NCBI RefSeq assembly: GCF_002285285.1
Contig: NZ_NSJF01000002.1
Location: 124,001-188,000 of the forward strand
Source of the DNA: Vandammella animalimorsus
GTDB taxonomy: Bacteria; Pseudomonadota; Gammaproteobacteria; Burkholderiales; Burkholderiaceae_C
DNA: 64,000 nucleotides
Direction of reading: 5' to 3'
A program made the position numbers and the translations under genes. The notes under the pieces were generated by a model, which saw nothing but the letters and a program-made list of their open reading frames with translations, searched no databases and was not told the origin of the DNA. Shown here piece after piece: positions 38,046-47,217 of this stretch (its first letter is position 1; each line of letters begins with the position of its first letter).

Positions 38046-38831
38046 ATGGCCTCACAGGACTTGCTGCTGGTCGAGCGCCAGCCCCATGGCGTGGTGCAGC
38101 TCACGCTCAACGATCCGGGCCGTTTCAATGCGCTGGGCGGCCAGATGCTGGAGGCGCTGATCAACCAGTTCCAGGCGCTGGCCGATGACGCGCAGCTGCG
38201 CGCCGTGGTCATTGCCGGCAACGGCAAGGCCTTTTGCGCCGGCCACAACCTCAAGGACATGGCCGCCCACCCGGAGCTGGCCTGGTACCAGGCGCTGTTT
38301 GCGCAGTGCAGTCGTTTCATGCTGGCCATCCACCGCCTGCCGGTGCCGGTCATTGCCAAGGTCGATGGCATCGCCACGGCGGCCGGCTGCCAGCTGGTGG
38401 CGCAGTGCGATCTGGCCGTGGCCAGCGACAGCGCGCGCTTTGCCGTCAGCGGCATCCAGTACGGCCTGTTTTGCTCCACGCCCAGCGTGCCGCTGGTGCG
38501 CAACGTGCCGCTGAAAAAGGCCATGGAAATGCTGCTCACGGGCGAATTCCTCTCGGCGCAGCAGGCTCTGCAAGCCGGGCTGCTCAACCGCGTCGTGCCG
38601 GCCGAGCAGCTTGATGCGGCGGTGCAGGATTTGGTGGATGCCATCGTCGCCAAGCCGCGCATTTCCATCGCGCGCGGCAAGGAATTGCTCTACGCCCAGC
38701 AGGAAATGGGCCTGGAGGCAGCCTACCAGCTCGCCGCCCAGACCATGGCCATCAACATGATGGATGCTGCCGCGCAGGAGGGCGCGCAGGCCTTTGCGCA
38801 AAAGCGCCCGCCGCGTTGGCAGGACTTATAA
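38046..38831 (+). CDS. Enoyl-CoA hydratase/isomerase family protein (ECHDC3-like)
   Basis: 261 residues with the crotonase fold. The CoA and oxyanion-hole region FCAGHNLKDM and GIATAAGCQLVAQCDLAVAS is followed by GLFCSTPSVPL. This pattern matches ECHDC3-like proteins. The two glutamates used by true enoyl-CoA hydratases appear replaced (Gln in GCQLVA; no Glu in GIQYGLFCSTP), so ordinary hydratase activity is doubtful. AAGGAGA eight bases ahead supports the ATG at 38046; an earlier ATG at 38028 is possible. It starts 34 bases after the deacetylase stop and is probably co-transcribed. Confidence 0.9.
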   Translation: MASQDLLLVERQPHGVVQLTLNDPGRFNALGGQMLEALINQFQALADDAQLRAVVIAGNGKAFCAGHNLKDMAAHPELAWYQALFAQCSRFMLAIHRLPVPVIAKVDGIATAAGCQLVAQCDLAVASDSARFAVSGIQYGLFCSTPSVPLVRNVPLKKAMEMLLTGEFLSAQQALQAGLLNRVVPAEQLDAAVQDLVDAIVAKPRISIARGKELLYAQQEMGLEAAYQLAAQTMAINMMDAAAQEGAQAFAQKRPPRWQDL

Positions 38832-38837
38832 GAATAA

Positions 38838-38901
38838 GAGCCTGTTCAAAGTCTCTGCATGGCCTACGGCGTGTTTGGCCGGCGCAGCCGTGAACAGGCC
38901 C
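38838..38901. repeat. Palindromic repeat, short copy C
   Basis: GAGCCTGTTCA (38838-38848) is mirrored by TGAACAGGCCC (38891-38901), with partial pairing of the interior GGCC..GGCC. The ends are the same as those of the repeats at 20689, 21197 and 31570. It stands between the crotonase stop and etfB and may act as a terminator for the first unit. A TAGAAT hexamer at 38902-38907, touching the repeat, could serve as -10 for etfB. Confidence 0.65.
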
Positions 38902-38988
38902 TAGAATGCCCTGCGTTGCGATTTTTCAAAACCTGAAGCCGAAATCCTCTTGCCAAGGCAGGGCTTCCCCATTAGGAGAGACAACGAA

Positions 38989-39741
38989 ATGACCAAGGTC
39001 CTGGTACCCGTCAAGCGCGTGGTCGATAAAGACATCAAGGTGCGCGTGAAGTCCGACAACAGCGGTGTGGACATTGCCAATGTCAAGCACAGCATGAATC
39101 CCTTCGATGAAATCGCCGTGGAAGAGGCCGTGCGCCTGAAGGAAAAAGGCGCCGTCAGCGAAGTCATCGCCGTCTCCATCGGTGTGACCCAGGCCCAGGA
39201 AACCCTGCGCACTGCCCTGGCCATTGGCGCTGATCGCGCCATTCTGGTCGAGACCGCCGACGAGGTGCAGCCGCTGGCCGTGGCCAAGCTGCTCAAGGCG
39301 CTGGTGGACAAGGAGCAGCCGGGCCTGGTCATCATGGGCAAGCAGGCTATCGATGACGACTCCAACCAGACTGGCCAGATGCTGGCCGCGCTGGCCGATT
39401 TGCCGCAGGCCACCTTTGCCTCCAAGGTTGAGCTGGCCGATGGCAAGGCCACCGTCACCCGCGAGGTCGACAGCGGTCTGGAGACTGTTGCCGTGAACCT
39501 GCCGGCCGTCGTCACCACCGACCTGCGCCTGAACGAGCCGCGTTATGTGACGCTGCCCAATATCATGAAGGCCAAGAAAAAGCCGCTGGAGACCGTCAAG
39601 CCCTCCGACCTGGGCGTGGACGTGGCGCCGCGCCTGAAGACCCTCCAGGTCAGTGAGCCGCCCAAGCGCAGCGCCGGCATCAAGGTGCCGGACGTGGCCA
39701 CGCTGGTCGACAAGCTCAAGAACGAAGCCAAGGTCATCTGA
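38989..39741 (+). CDS. etfB: Electron transfer flavoprotein beta subunit
   Basis: 250 residues, the normal length. Family signature regions are [34 protein letters not shown], and the AMP-binding/recognition loop region [29 protein letters not shown] precedes the ATG. Together with EtfA it accepts electrons from acyl-CoA dehydrogenases, such as the one at 40863, and hands them to ETF-quinone oxidoreductase. The alpha subunit gene follows after 20 bases. Confidence 0.97.
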   Translation: MTKVLVPVKRVVDKDIKVRVKSDNSGVDIANVKHSMNPFDEIAVEEAVRLKEKGAVSEVIAVSIGVTQAQETLRTALAIGADRAILVETADEVQPLAVAKLLKALVDKEQPGLVIMGKQAIDDDSNQTGQMLAALADLPQATFASKVELADGKATVTREVDSGLETVAVNLPAVVTTDLRLNEPRYVTLPNIMKAKKKPLETVKPSDLGVDVAPRLKTLQVSEPPKRSAGIKVPDVATLVDKLKNEAKVI

Positions 39742-39761
39742 TCGACGGGAGACAAAACACC

Positions 39762-40694
39762 ATGACGACACTCGTAATTGCCGAACACGACAACGCCAGC
39801 CTGAAGGCAGCAACGCTCAACACCGTCGCTGCGGCCACCGCCATCGGGGGTGAGGTGCATGTGCTGGTCGCTGGCCACAACGCGGGCGAGGCCGCCAAGG
39901 CCGCAGCGCAGATCGCTGGCGTGAGCAAGGTGCTGCACGCCGATGGCGCAGCGCTGGAAAATGGCCTGGCCGAGAACCTGGCCGCGCAGGTGCTGGCTGT
40001 GGCCGATGCTTACAGCCACATCCTGTTCCCCGCCACCTCCAGCGGCAAGAACACCGCGCCGCGCGTGGCCGCCAAGCTGGACGTGGCGCAGATCTCCGAC
40101 ATCACCAAGGTCGTCAGCGCCGATACCTTCGAGCGCCCGATCTACGCCGGCAACGCCATTGCCACCGTGCAAAGCGGCGATGCCAAGAAGGTCATCACCG
40201 TGCGCGCCACCGGCTTTGACGCCGCAGCCGCCAGCGGCGGCTCTGCCGCAGTGGACAGCGTGGCCGCCGTGGCCGACTCGGGCAAGAGCAGCTTCGTCAG
40301 CCGCGAAGTGAGCAAGAGCGACCGCCCCGACCTGACGGCAGCCAAGATCATCGTCTCCGGCGGCCGCGCGCTGGGCAGCGAGGAGAAGTTCAAGGAAGTC
40401 ATCACCCCGCTGGCCGACAAGCTGGGCGCAGCCATCGGCGCCAGCCGTGCCGCAGTCGATGCAGGCTATGCGCCCAACGATCTGCAGGTCGGCCAGACTG
40501 GCAAGATCGTCGCGCCCGAGGTGTACATCGCACTGGGCATCAGCGGCGCCATCCAGCACTTGGCCGGCATGAAGGACTCCAAGGTCATCGTCGCCGTGAA
40601 CAAGGATGAGGAAGCGCCGATCTTCTCTGTGGCCGACTACGGTCTGGTGGGCGATTTGTTCACCGTCGTGCCCGAGCTGATCGAGAAGCTGTAA
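39762..40694 (+). CDS. etfA: Electron transfer flavoprotein alpha subunit
   Basis: 310 residues. The C-terminal FAD-binding domain is clear: [13 protein letters not shown], then [45 protein letters not shown] and [21 protein letters not shown]. The N-terminal domain opens [19 protein letters not shown]. It forms the soluble ETF heterodimer with the product of the preceding gene. A strong intrinsic terminator at 40771 ends the transcript, so the following acyl-CoA dehydrogenase probably has its own promoter. Confidence 0.97.
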   Translation: MTTLVIAEHDNASLKAATLNTVAAATAIGGEVHVLVAGHNAGEAAKAAAQIAGVSKVLHADGAALENGLAENLAAQVLAVADAYSHILFPATSSGKNTAPRVAAKLDVAQISDITKVVSADTFERPIYAGNAIATVQSGDAKKVITVRATGFDAAAASGGSAAVDSVAAVADSGKSSFVSREVSKSDRPDLTAAKIIVSGGRALGSEEKFKEVITPLADKLGAAIGASRAAVDAGYAPNDLQVGQTGKIVAPEVYIALGISGAIQHLAGMKDSKVIVAVNKDEEAPIFSVADYGLVGDLFTVVPELIEKL

Positions 40695-40770
40695 TCCCCC
40701 GGGTGCGGGCGGCTGGCAGGGCCTTGCCATGGCGGGCCCCAGGATGCAGGCCAGCAGCCCGAACCCAATG

Positions 40771-40805
40771 AATGGCATCCCTGGCGATGCCATTTTTTCT
40801 TTTCT
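40771..40805 (+). terminator. Intrinsic terminator after etfBA
   Basis: AATGGCATC (40771-40779) pairs perfectly with GATGCCATT (40786-40794) around CCTGGC and runs into TTTTTTCTTTTC. This is a textbook Rho-independent terminator on the plus strand. Confidence 0.92.
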
Positions 40806-40862
40806 TTCCATGTGAGGCGCGCCCGCTGTGCGCGCCGTGCCCTCTGCCTTCGAGGTATTTCC

Positions 40863-42653
40863 ATGAGCTACAAAGCCCCAGTCAAAGATTTGCTGTTCAA
40901 CATCGAGCACCTGGCCAACATCGACGCCGTGGCCCAGTTGCCCGGCTTTGAGGATGCTGGCCTGGACACGGCCCAGGCCGTGTTGCAAGAGTGCGCCAAG
41001 TTCAACGAGGATGTCGTGGCCCCGCTGAACGTGGTGGGCGACACCCAGCCTTCGAGCTGGAAGGATGGCCAGGTCACCACCTCGCCGGGCTTCAAAGAGG
41101 CCTTTGCACAGTACGCCGAGGGCGGCTGGCAAGGCCTGCAGCACGATGCCGAATTCGGCGGCCAGGGCCTGCCCAAGACCATCGGCGCGGCCTGCCAGGA
41201 AATTCTCAACAGCGCCAACCTCAGCTTTGCGCTGTGCCCGCTGCTGACCGATGGCGCCATCGAGGCGCTGATGACCGCCGGCAGCGATGCGCTCAAGGCC
41301 ACCTACCTGGAAAAGCTCATCTCCGGCCAGTGGACTGGCACCATGAACCTGACCGAGCCGCAGGCCGGCTCCGACCTGGCGCTGGTGCGCTCGCGCGCCG
41401 AGCCGCAGCCCGATGGCACCTACAAGGTCTTTGGCACCAAGATCTTCATCACCTACGGCGAGCACGACATGGCCGAAAACATCGTGCACCTGGTGCTGGC
41501 CCGCGTGGCTGGCGCGCCCGAGGGCGTCAAGGGCATCAGCCTGTTCGTGGTGCCCAAGTTCCTGGTCAATGCCGATGGCTCGCTGGGCGATCGCAACGAC
41601 GTGCACTGCGTGAGCATCGAGCACAAGCTGGGCATCAAGGCCAGCCCCACGGCGGTGCTGCAATTTGGCGATCACGGCGGCGCCATCGGCTATCTGGTGG
41701 GCGAGGAAAACCGAGGCCTGGAGTACATGTTCATCATGATGAACGCCGCCCGCTATGCCGTGGGCGTGCAGGGCATTGCCGTCTCTGAGCGTGCCTACCA
41801 GCAGGCCGTGGCCTATGCGCGCGAGCGCGTGCAAAGCCGCCCGGTCGATGGCTCGGTCAAGGGCAGCGCGCCCATCATCCACCACCCGGATGTGCGCCGC
41901 ATGCTGATGACCATGCGCGCCCTGACCGAAGGCACGCGCGCCACGGCGCTGACGGCCGCTGCCGCCTACGACGCTGCCCACCACCACCCGGACGCCCAGG
42001 TGCGCCAGGAAAACCAGGCCTTCTACGAATTCATGGTGCCGCTGGTCAAGGGTTACAGCACTGAGATCAGCCAGGAAGTCACGGCGCTGGGCGTGCAGGT
42101 GCACGGCGGCATGGGCTTCATCGAGGAAACCGGCGCGGCCCAGCACTACCGCGACTGCAAGATCCTGACCATCTACGAAGGCACGACCGCCATCCAGGCC
42201 AACGACTTGGTCGGGCGCAAGACCGGCCGCGATGGCGGGCAGGTCGCCAAAGCCATTGCCGAGCGCATCGCCAAGACCGAGCAGGAGCTCGCTGCGCTGG
42301 GCACGGAGCCAGCCCAGGCCGTGGCGCGTGAGCTGGCCGCTGCCCGCCAGGCCTATTTGGACGTGGTGGACTTCATCGTCGCCAATAGCCGCGAAAACCC
42401 CAATGCCGCCTACGCCGGCTCCGTGCCCTACCTGATGCTGGCTGGCAATCTGGTGGCAGGCTGGAACCTGGGCCGCGCCCTGCTGGCCGCGCAGGCCGAG
42501 CGCGCCAAGGGCCAGGATCAGGCCTTCTGCGACGCCAAGATCACCACCGCGCACTTCTACGCCGAGCACATCCTGCCGCGCACCAAGGCCTTGCGCGACG
42601 CCATCGTCAATGGTGCGCACAGCGTCACCGAGCTGCCGCTCGATGGCTTTTGA
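40863..42653 (+). CDS. Acyl-CoA dehydrogenase, long form (DmdC/FadE-like)
   Basis: 596 residues, longer than the 380-residue short acyl-CoA dehydrogenases. The flavin-binding and substrate regions are visible: TGTMNLTEPQAGSDL, YKVFGTKIFITYGEHDMAEN, RYAVGVQGIAVSERAYQQA and YEGTTAIQANDL. An extra C-terminal helical domain from about residue 470 is typical of the group including 3-methylmercaptopropionyl-CoA dehydrogenase. The true acyl-CoA substrate cannot be told. The neighbouring etfBA would take its electrons. The start at ATG 40863 gives MSYKAPVKDLLFNIEH, the common N-terminus of the group. Confidence 0.94.
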   Translation: MSYKAPVKDLLFNIEHLANIDAVAQLPGFEDAGLDTAQAVLQECAKFNEDVVAPLNVVGDTQPSSWKDGQVTTSPGFKEAFAQYAEGGWQGLQHDAEFGGQGLPKTIGAACQEILNSANLSFALCPLLTDGAIEALMTAGSDALKATYLEKLISGQWTGTMNLTEPQAGSDLALVRSRAEPQPDGTYKVFGTKIFITYGEHDMAENIVHLVLARVAGAPEGVKGISLFVVPKFLVNADGSLGDRNDVHCVSIEHKLGIKASPTAVLQFGDHGGAIGYLVGEENRGLEYMFIMMNAARYAVGVQGIAVSERAYQQAVAYARERVQSRPVDGSVKGSAPIIHHPDVRRMLMTMRALTEGTRATALTAAAAYDAAHHHPDAQVRQENQAFYEFMVPLVKGYSTEISQEVTALGVQVHGGMGFIEETGAAQHYRDCKILTIYEGTTAIQANDLVGRKTGRDGGQVAKAIAERIAKTEQELAALGTEPAQAVARELAAARQAYLDVVDFIVANSRENPNAAYAGSVPYLMLAGNLVAGWNLGRALLAAQAERAKGQDQAFCDAKITTAHFYAEHILPRTKALRDAIVNGAHSVTELPLDGF

Positions 42654-42953
42654 TCGCATGACGCGGTGAAGGGCATTACGCAGTCGCGCCACAGCGCCTG
42701 GCCTGCCAGGCACTGCGCGCGCGCTGCAGTGATGCACCCTGCATGGTGCGGTTTGGCAGACTCTGCGGGTGAGCCTCTATTGCGGAAAACGCAGCGGCGG
42801 CGCATAGTGCGGCTTCAGGCTTTTGTGCGGGCCGGGCGCCCAGCCCGCGCGAGGCGCTGAGCAAAAAGCCAGCTTGGGCTTTTGCCTGCCGGTGCATTGA
42901 CGCTCAGTGGGCAAAATGCGCTGGCGCCGATCATCACGAAAGGAGCAAGTCTT
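42654..42953. other. Gene-free stretch before hpf
   Basis: 300 bases without a supported gene. It lies between the acyl-CoA dehydrogenase stop and hpf and must hold the hpf promoter, but no convincing sigma-70 or -24/-12 pair was found by eye. In many proteobacteria rpoN stands directly upstream of hpf; it is absent here. Confidence 0.5.
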
Positions 42954-43289
42954 ATGAACCTGACCATTAGCGGACACCATCTGGAAGTCACGCCTGCATT
43001 GCGTGAATTCGTCACAAGCAAGCTCGCGCGCGTGGCCAAGCGCTTCGACCAGTTGATTGATGTGAGGGTGGTGCTGGGGCTGGAGAACACCAAGGAAAAG
43101 CAAGGGCGCCAGACGGCCGAATGCACCATGCTGCTCAAGGGCGGCGACATCCACATCAAGACCGCGCATGAGGATTTGTACGCAGCCGTCGATGAAATGG
43201 TGGACAAGCTCGACCGCCAAGTGGTGCGCTTCAAGGACAAGCTCAAGGAGCATGACCATCAGGCCCACAAGAAGACCATTTCTGCTTAA
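42954..43289 (+). CDS. hpf: Ribosome hibernation promoting factor, short form
   Basis: 111 residues from ATG 42954 (MNLTISGHHLEVTPALREF), preceded by AAAGGAG. The fold is that of S30AE/YfiA proteins, with the basic helix region VTSKLARVAKRF and the DIHIKTAHEDLYAAVDEMVDKLDRQV end helix. The short form binds the ribosomal decoding centre in stationary phase and supports 100S dimers. It is followed by a strong terminator and then ptsN-hprK, the usual order in betaproteobacteria. Confidence 0.95.
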   Translation: MNLTISGHHLEVTPALREFVTSKLARVAKRFDQLIDVRVVLGLENTKEKQGRQTAECTMLLKGGDIHIKTAHEDLYAAVDEMVDKLDRQVVRFKDKLKEHDHQAHKKTISA

Positions 43290-43322
43290 GCGCATTCGTC
43301 CTTGAGCCGAATCTCTCAATGA

Positions 43323-43366
43323 CAAGCCCGCCCTGGCGCTTTGCCTGGCGGGCTTGTTGTTTGCTC
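43323..43366 (+). terminator. Intrinsic terminator after hpf
   Basis: CAAGCCCGCC (43323-43332) pairs perfectly with GGCGGGCTTG (43347-43356), followed by a T-rich TTGTTTGC. It separates hpf from ptsN, so the latter needs its own promoter between 43367 and 43496. Confidence 0.85.
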
Positions 43367-43496
43367 GGGGTTGCTTGCGCCCCATACCAAACACTGGGCC
43401 TGACTGTCAATACATCGTGAATGTCAAGTCCAACTAGGGGAAATACCGAGAGATTGAAGGGGCGCTGGACTGTATAGGCATAATCTTCCCCCACTT

Positions 43497-43976
43497 ATGA
43501 ACCGTCTAGCCTCCATCCTGCCTCTCGAGCGCGTGCTGGTGCACGTCGAAGTCACGAGCAAGAAGCGTGCTTTCGAAGAAGCTGGCCTGCTGTTTGAAAC
43601 CCTGCATGGCCTCTCGCGCGCCGTCGTCACCGACAGCCTGTTTGCGCGCGAGCGCCTGGGCTCCACTGGCCTTGGGCACCGCGTGGCCATTCCGCATGGT
43701 CGCATCAAAGGATTGAATGCGCCGATGGCGGCCATTTTCCAGTTGGCGCAGCCCATCGGTTTCGATGCGCCCGATGAGCAGCCCGTCAGCCTGCTCATCT
43801 TCCTGCTGGTGCCCGAGGCGGCCACCGAAAAGCACCTGGAAATCCTTTCTGAAATTGCCGAGCTGCTCAGCGATGTGGATCTGCGCGAGGCCATGATCCA
43901 TGCCGATGATGCGCAGCAGCTGCACAGCCTGGTGGCCAATTGGCACCCCAGCCAGTTGCCCGCCGAGGTGCAATAA
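43497..43976 (+). CDS. ptsN: Nitrogen PTS EIIA component
   Basis: 159 residues. The phosphorylatable histidine is His67 in [13 protein letters not shown], and [15 protein letters not shown] upstream is conserved in EIIA-Ntr. The protein receives phosphate from NPr/HPr and acts as a regulator of potassium transport, carbon-nitrogen balance and stress, not as a sugar transporter. HprK is encoded eleven bases downstream, so the phosphorylation state of the PTS and its kinase are linked in one unit. Confidence 0.95.
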   Translation: MNRLASILPLERVLVHVEVTSKKRAFEEAGLLFETLHGLSRAVVTDSLFARERLGSTGLGHRVAIPHGRIKGLNAPMAAIFQLAQPIGFDAPDEQPVSLLIFLLVPEAATEKHLEILSEIAELLSDVDLREAMIHADDAQQLHSLVANWHPSQLPAEVQ

Positions 43977-43987
43977 GGCCGGCCATC

Positions 43988-44977
43988 ATGCCCAACACCG
44001 TCAGCGCTCAGGCCCTGTTCGACGAATTCGCGCAGGCCTTGCAATGGCGCTGGATTGCGGGGCGCAGCGCTTATGCGCGGCGTTTCGATGAGCGTGCGCT
44101 GCGCTCGGCGCGCGCCAGTGCCGATCTGGTCGGCTATCTGAACTACATCCACCCATTCCGCGCGCAGGTGCTGGGCGAGTCCGAGGTGCGCTATCTGACC
44201 AATGCCACCGAGGCCGATTGCGTGCGCCGCGTGGCGCGCATCACGGAGCTGGAGCCGCCAGTGCTGATCCTGGCCGATGGCCAGCAGGCGCCGCAGGCGC
44301 TGCTGGACATGTGCGAGACGGCGCAAATCCCCATGTTTGCCACGGCCGAGTCCTCGGCCTACGTCATCGACGTGCTGCGCAGCTACCTGTTCAAGCTGTT
44401 TGCGGCCAGTACCACCTTGCACGGCGTGTTCATGGACATTCTGGGCGTGGGCGTGCTCATTACCGGCGAATCCGGTCTGGGCAAGAGCGAACTGGGCCTG
44501 GAGCTGATCACGCGCGGCCATGGCCTGGTGGCCGATGACATCGTTGATGTGGTGCAGATCAACCAGAACGCGCTGGAGGGCAAATGTCCGCAGCTGCTGC
44601 AGAACTTGCTGGAGGTGCGAGGCATTGGCCTGCTCGACATCCGCGCCATCTTTGGCGAAACCGCGGTGCGCCGCCGCATGCGATTGCGGCTGATCGTGCA
44701 TCTGGTGCGGCGCGAAACCATGGAGCGCGACTACGAGCGCCTGCCGCACGAGCCGCTGACCGAATCCATTCTGGGCGTGCCGGTGCGCAAGGCCATCATC
44801 CAGGTCATGGCCGGGCGCAACATTGCCGTGCTGGTCGAGGCGGCGGTGCGCAACTACATCCTGCAGCTGCGCGGCATCGACACCTACCAGGAATTCACCC
44901 GCCGCCAGCGCCTGGCCATGCAGGCCGACGGCGCGCTGCCTGAGTCCGACGATTCGCAGCGGCCAGCCTCCGACTGA
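43988..44977 (+). CDS. hprK: HPr kinase/phosphorylase
   Basis: 329 residues from ATG 43988. The N-terminal domain contains [16 protein letters not shown]. The catalytic domain has His145 in [17 protein letters not shown], the Walker A GESGLGKS (160-167), and the HprK signature [15 protein letters not shown], with a later [16 protein letters not shown] stretch. It phosphorylates and dephosphorylates a serine of HPr. It is typical of betaproteobacteria to keep this enzyme next to ptsN. An upstream in-frame ATG at 43940 lies inside ptsN and is unlikely. Confidence 0.96.
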   Translation: MPNTVSAQALFDEFAQALQWRWIAGRSAYARRFDERALRSARASADLVGYLNYIHPFRAQVLGESEVRYLTNATEADCVRRVARITELEPPVLILADGQQAPQALLDMCETAQIPMFATAESSAYVIDVLRSYLFKLFAASTTLHGVFMDILGVGVLITGESGLGKSELGLELITRGHGLVADDIVDVVQINQNALEGKCPQLLQNLLEVRGIGLLDIRAIFGETAVRRRMRLRLIVHLVRRETMERDYERLPHEPLTESILGVPVRKAIIQVMAGRNIAVLVEAAVRNYILQLRGIDTYQEFTRRQRLAMQADGALPESDDSQRPASD

Positions 44978-45008
44978 GCAGGCGTCTGAAACGCCAGCCT
45001 CCGCCTGC
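44978..45008. terminator. Bidirectional hairpin between hprK and trpC
   Basis: GCAGGCG (44978-44984) pairs with CGCCTGC (45002-45008). It fills the 38-bp gap between two convergent genes and probably ends both transcripts, although T tracts are weak. Confidence 0.5.
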
Positions 45009-45015
45009 GGCCCCC

Positions 45016-45822
45016 TCAGCCAAACAACTGCGCCAGCGCCAGGCCGGGCTCGGGCGCGCGCATGAAGGCCTCGCCCACCAGGAAGGCGTGCACGCCGGCC
45101 TCGCGCAGCAGCTGCACGTCCGCAGCCGTGGCAATGCCCGATTCGGTCACCAGCAGGCGCTCGGGCGGGACGTGCTTTTGCAGCTCCAGCGTGGTCTGCA
45201 GGCGGGTCTCGAAAGTGCGCAGGTTGCGGTTGTTGATGCCCAGCAGCGGGGTTTTCAGGCGCAGTGCGCGCTCAAGCTCATGGGCGTCATGCACCTCCAC
45301 CAGCACGGCCATGTCCAGCGACAGGGCGATGGCTTCGAGCTCGGCCATCAATCCATCGTCCAGCGCGGCGGCGATGAGCAGTACGGCATCGGCGCCCATG
45401 GCCCGCGATTCGTAGATGTGGTAGGGCGCGACCATGAAATCCTTGCGCAGCACCGGCAGATCGACGCTGGCGCGGGCTTGCTTCAGATAGTCCACGCTGC
45501 CCTGGAAGAACTGCCGATCGGTCAGCACCGACAGGCAGGCGGCGCTGGTGCGCCCATCGCCCTGGGCGTAGCTTTGTGCGATGTCCGCAGGGATGAACTG
45601 CGCATCGGTGCGCAACAGGCCCTTGCTGGGGCTGGCCTTCTTGATTTCGGCAATGACGCCGGCCTGGCCCTGGGCGATCTTGGTGCGCAGGGCGCCCTCG
45701 AAATCGCGCGTCAGCACACGGCTTTCGGCATCGGCGCGCACGGCGTTCAAGGGCATGCGCTTTTGCGCGGCGGCGATCTCTTCATGCTTGACGGCGATGA
45801 TTTTTTCCAGGATGTCGGACAT
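45016..45822 (-). CDS. trpC: Indole-3-glycerol phosphate synthase
   Basis: 268 residues, the usual length of a monofunctional TrpC. The barrel motifs [54 protein letters not shown] and [14 protein letters not shown] hold the catalytic Lys and Glu residues. It closes the ring of CdRP to indole-3-glycerol phosphate in tryptophan synthesis. In many relatives trpC follows trpD; no other trp gene is in the window, and the next gene upstream (46016) is divergent. Confidence 0.97.
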   Translation of the reverse strand: MSDILEKIIAVKHEEIAAAQKRMPLNAVRADAESRVLTRDFEGALRTKIAQGQAGVIAEIKKASPSKGLLRTDAQFIPADIAQSYAQGDGRTSAACLSVLTDRQFFQGSVDYLKQARASVDLPVLRKDFMVAPYHIYESRAMGADAVLLIAAALDDGLMAELEAIALSLDMAVLVEVHDAHELERALRLKTPLLGINNRNLRTFETRLQTTLELQKHVPPERLLVTESGIATAADVQLLREAGVHAFLVGEAFMRAPEPGLALAQLFG

Positions 45823-46015
45823 GGCGGCAGCGGTGTGTGCGGATGGGCAAAGCCCGCAGTGTATGCGCAGGCGGGCGCAGCCAGCGCCTGGCGCACGGCC
45901 ATGTCCTTGGCCTTGCTATGATGCCAACCCTTTGGGGCGGTGGCCTGGCGCGCAGGGCGTGCGGGCGTACATGCCCGCCATCACGACCAAGCTTGAACGA
46001 GGAAAGGGCTGTTGG

Positions 46016-46915
46016 ATGCGATACGGATTCCATGCCATGTTGGCTGCACTGTGCTGCGGCATGTTGACTGCCTGCGCCACTGGCGCCGGGGTGGCAGGCG
46101 CGCCCGACAATGGGCCAGCCCAGCCGGGTCAGCCTGCGCAGCGTGACCTGTTTGCCCAGGCCAGAGCGGACCATGTCGGCAGCCCGATGGCGCCTGCTGC
46201 AGCGCCTGCGCAGGCCATGGACGCGCTGACGGCGTACCACTGGCAGTTGCGCACGGTCACCGGGCGAGACGGCGCCTGGTTTGGCCGGGGGCAGCGCGCC
46301 TTGCGAGCGCCGGTGCAGCTGCGCTTTGACGGCCAGTACCTGGGCGTCAGCGGCCTGTGCAATCTGCTGAGTGCCACCTACCTGGCAGGGCCGGATCAGT
46401 TGCGTGTGGATGTGCCCATGCAGACCAAGAAGGCCTGTGCCGATCAGCGCTTGATGACGCTGGAGCAGCAGCTGGGAGCAGCCTTGCCGCAGGTGCGCAG
46501 CTGGCGCATCAGCGGCCCGGCGCATGCGCCGCAGCTGCGACTGGAGTTTGCCAATGGCAGCCAGTGGCTGCTCGAGGGCACGCCCACCCATGCCACGCGC
46601 CATGGCGCGGCCCCGCAGACCATTTTCCTGGAAGTGGCGCCCCGCACCCGGCCTTGCAGCGAGGCCGGCCGCACGCGCCAGTGCCTGGAGGTGCGCCGCG
46701 TCGAGTTCGATGCTCAGGGCCTGCGCCAGTCGTCCGGGCCGTGGGAGCTGTTCCATGAGCCCATCGAAGGCTTTACCCATGAGCCGGGCGTGCGCAGCCT
46801 GCTGCGTATTCATCGCTACCCGGCCCGGGGCGGCCGCCCGGGGGTTGCCAGCCCGTACGTTTACGTGTTGGACGAGACCGTGGGCACCGAGTGGGTGCAA
46901 CCGCAGCGCCCTTGA
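46016..46915 (+). CDS. META-domain lipoprotein with C-terminal DUF4377
   Basis: 299 residues. The signal peptide ends in a lipobox (MLTAC, Cys about 20), so the protein is a lipoprotein. A META/HslJ-like domain spans about 70-175 (YHWQLRTVTGRDG, LRFDGQYLGVSGLCNLLSATY, TKKACADQRLMTLEQQL). A DUF4377 domain occupies about 190-299 (FLEVAPRTRPC, CLEVRRVEF, IEGFTHEPGVRSLLRIHRY). META domains are linked to heat-shock and antibiotic tolerance, but no activity is established. AGGAAAGG before ATG 46016 supports the start. It is divergent from trpC and ends at a terminator at 46965. Confidence 0.88.
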   Translation: MRYGFHAMLAALCCGMLTACATGAGVAGAPDNGPAQPGQPAQRDLFAQARADHVGSPMAPAAAPAQAMDALTAYHWQLRTVTGRDGAWFGRGQRALRAPVQLRFDGQYLGVSGLCNLLSATYLAGPDQLRVDVPMQTKKACADQRLMTLEQQLGAALPQVRSWRISGPAHAPQLRLEFANGSQWLLEGTPTHATRHGAAPQTIFLEVAPRTRPCSEAGRTRQCLEVRRVEFDAQGLRQSSGPWELFHEPIEGFTHEPGVRSLLRIHRYPARGGRPGVASPYVYVLDETVGTEWVQPQRP

Positions 46916-46964
46916 GACCGTCAAAGGCAAAGCAGGCTTTGCTGCAGCGCTGCCGCTTGAAGAC

Positions 46965-46990
46965 GCCGCCCGCACAGGGCGGCTTTTTAC
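46965..46990 (+). terminator. Intrinsic terminator after the META lipoprotein
   Basis: GCCGCCC (46965-46971) and GGGCGGC (46977-46983) form a stem around GCACA, followed by TTTTTA. The rest of the 302-base gap up to the aldolase start holds a TAGAAT hexamer (47051) that may be a -10 element, and no gene. Confidence 0.85.
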
Positions 46991-47217
46991 TCCATGCACA
47001 GTGCCTGCGCCTTGGCAGAGCACAGGCGCTGTCCAGCGCGGGTGGGCCGGTAGAATGCGCGCTGGATTTCGCAGTCACCGGCCACAGGCGCGAGCACACA
47101 TCGGCGTGAGCACAACCAACGCAGCGTCATGGCTGGATGAGCCGCCCTGGGCCTGCGCGCGCTGAGCCGCCAAGCCTGCCCGTCGTCATTCATTCGCACC
47201 AAAGGAGAAACGCACCC

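Noticed and set aside
39543-42737. 1064-residue open frame on the minus strand across etfA and the acyl-CoA dehydrogenase gene.
   Set aside because: Mirror of two certain genes, with stop-free length explained by high GC3; no start signal or motifs.
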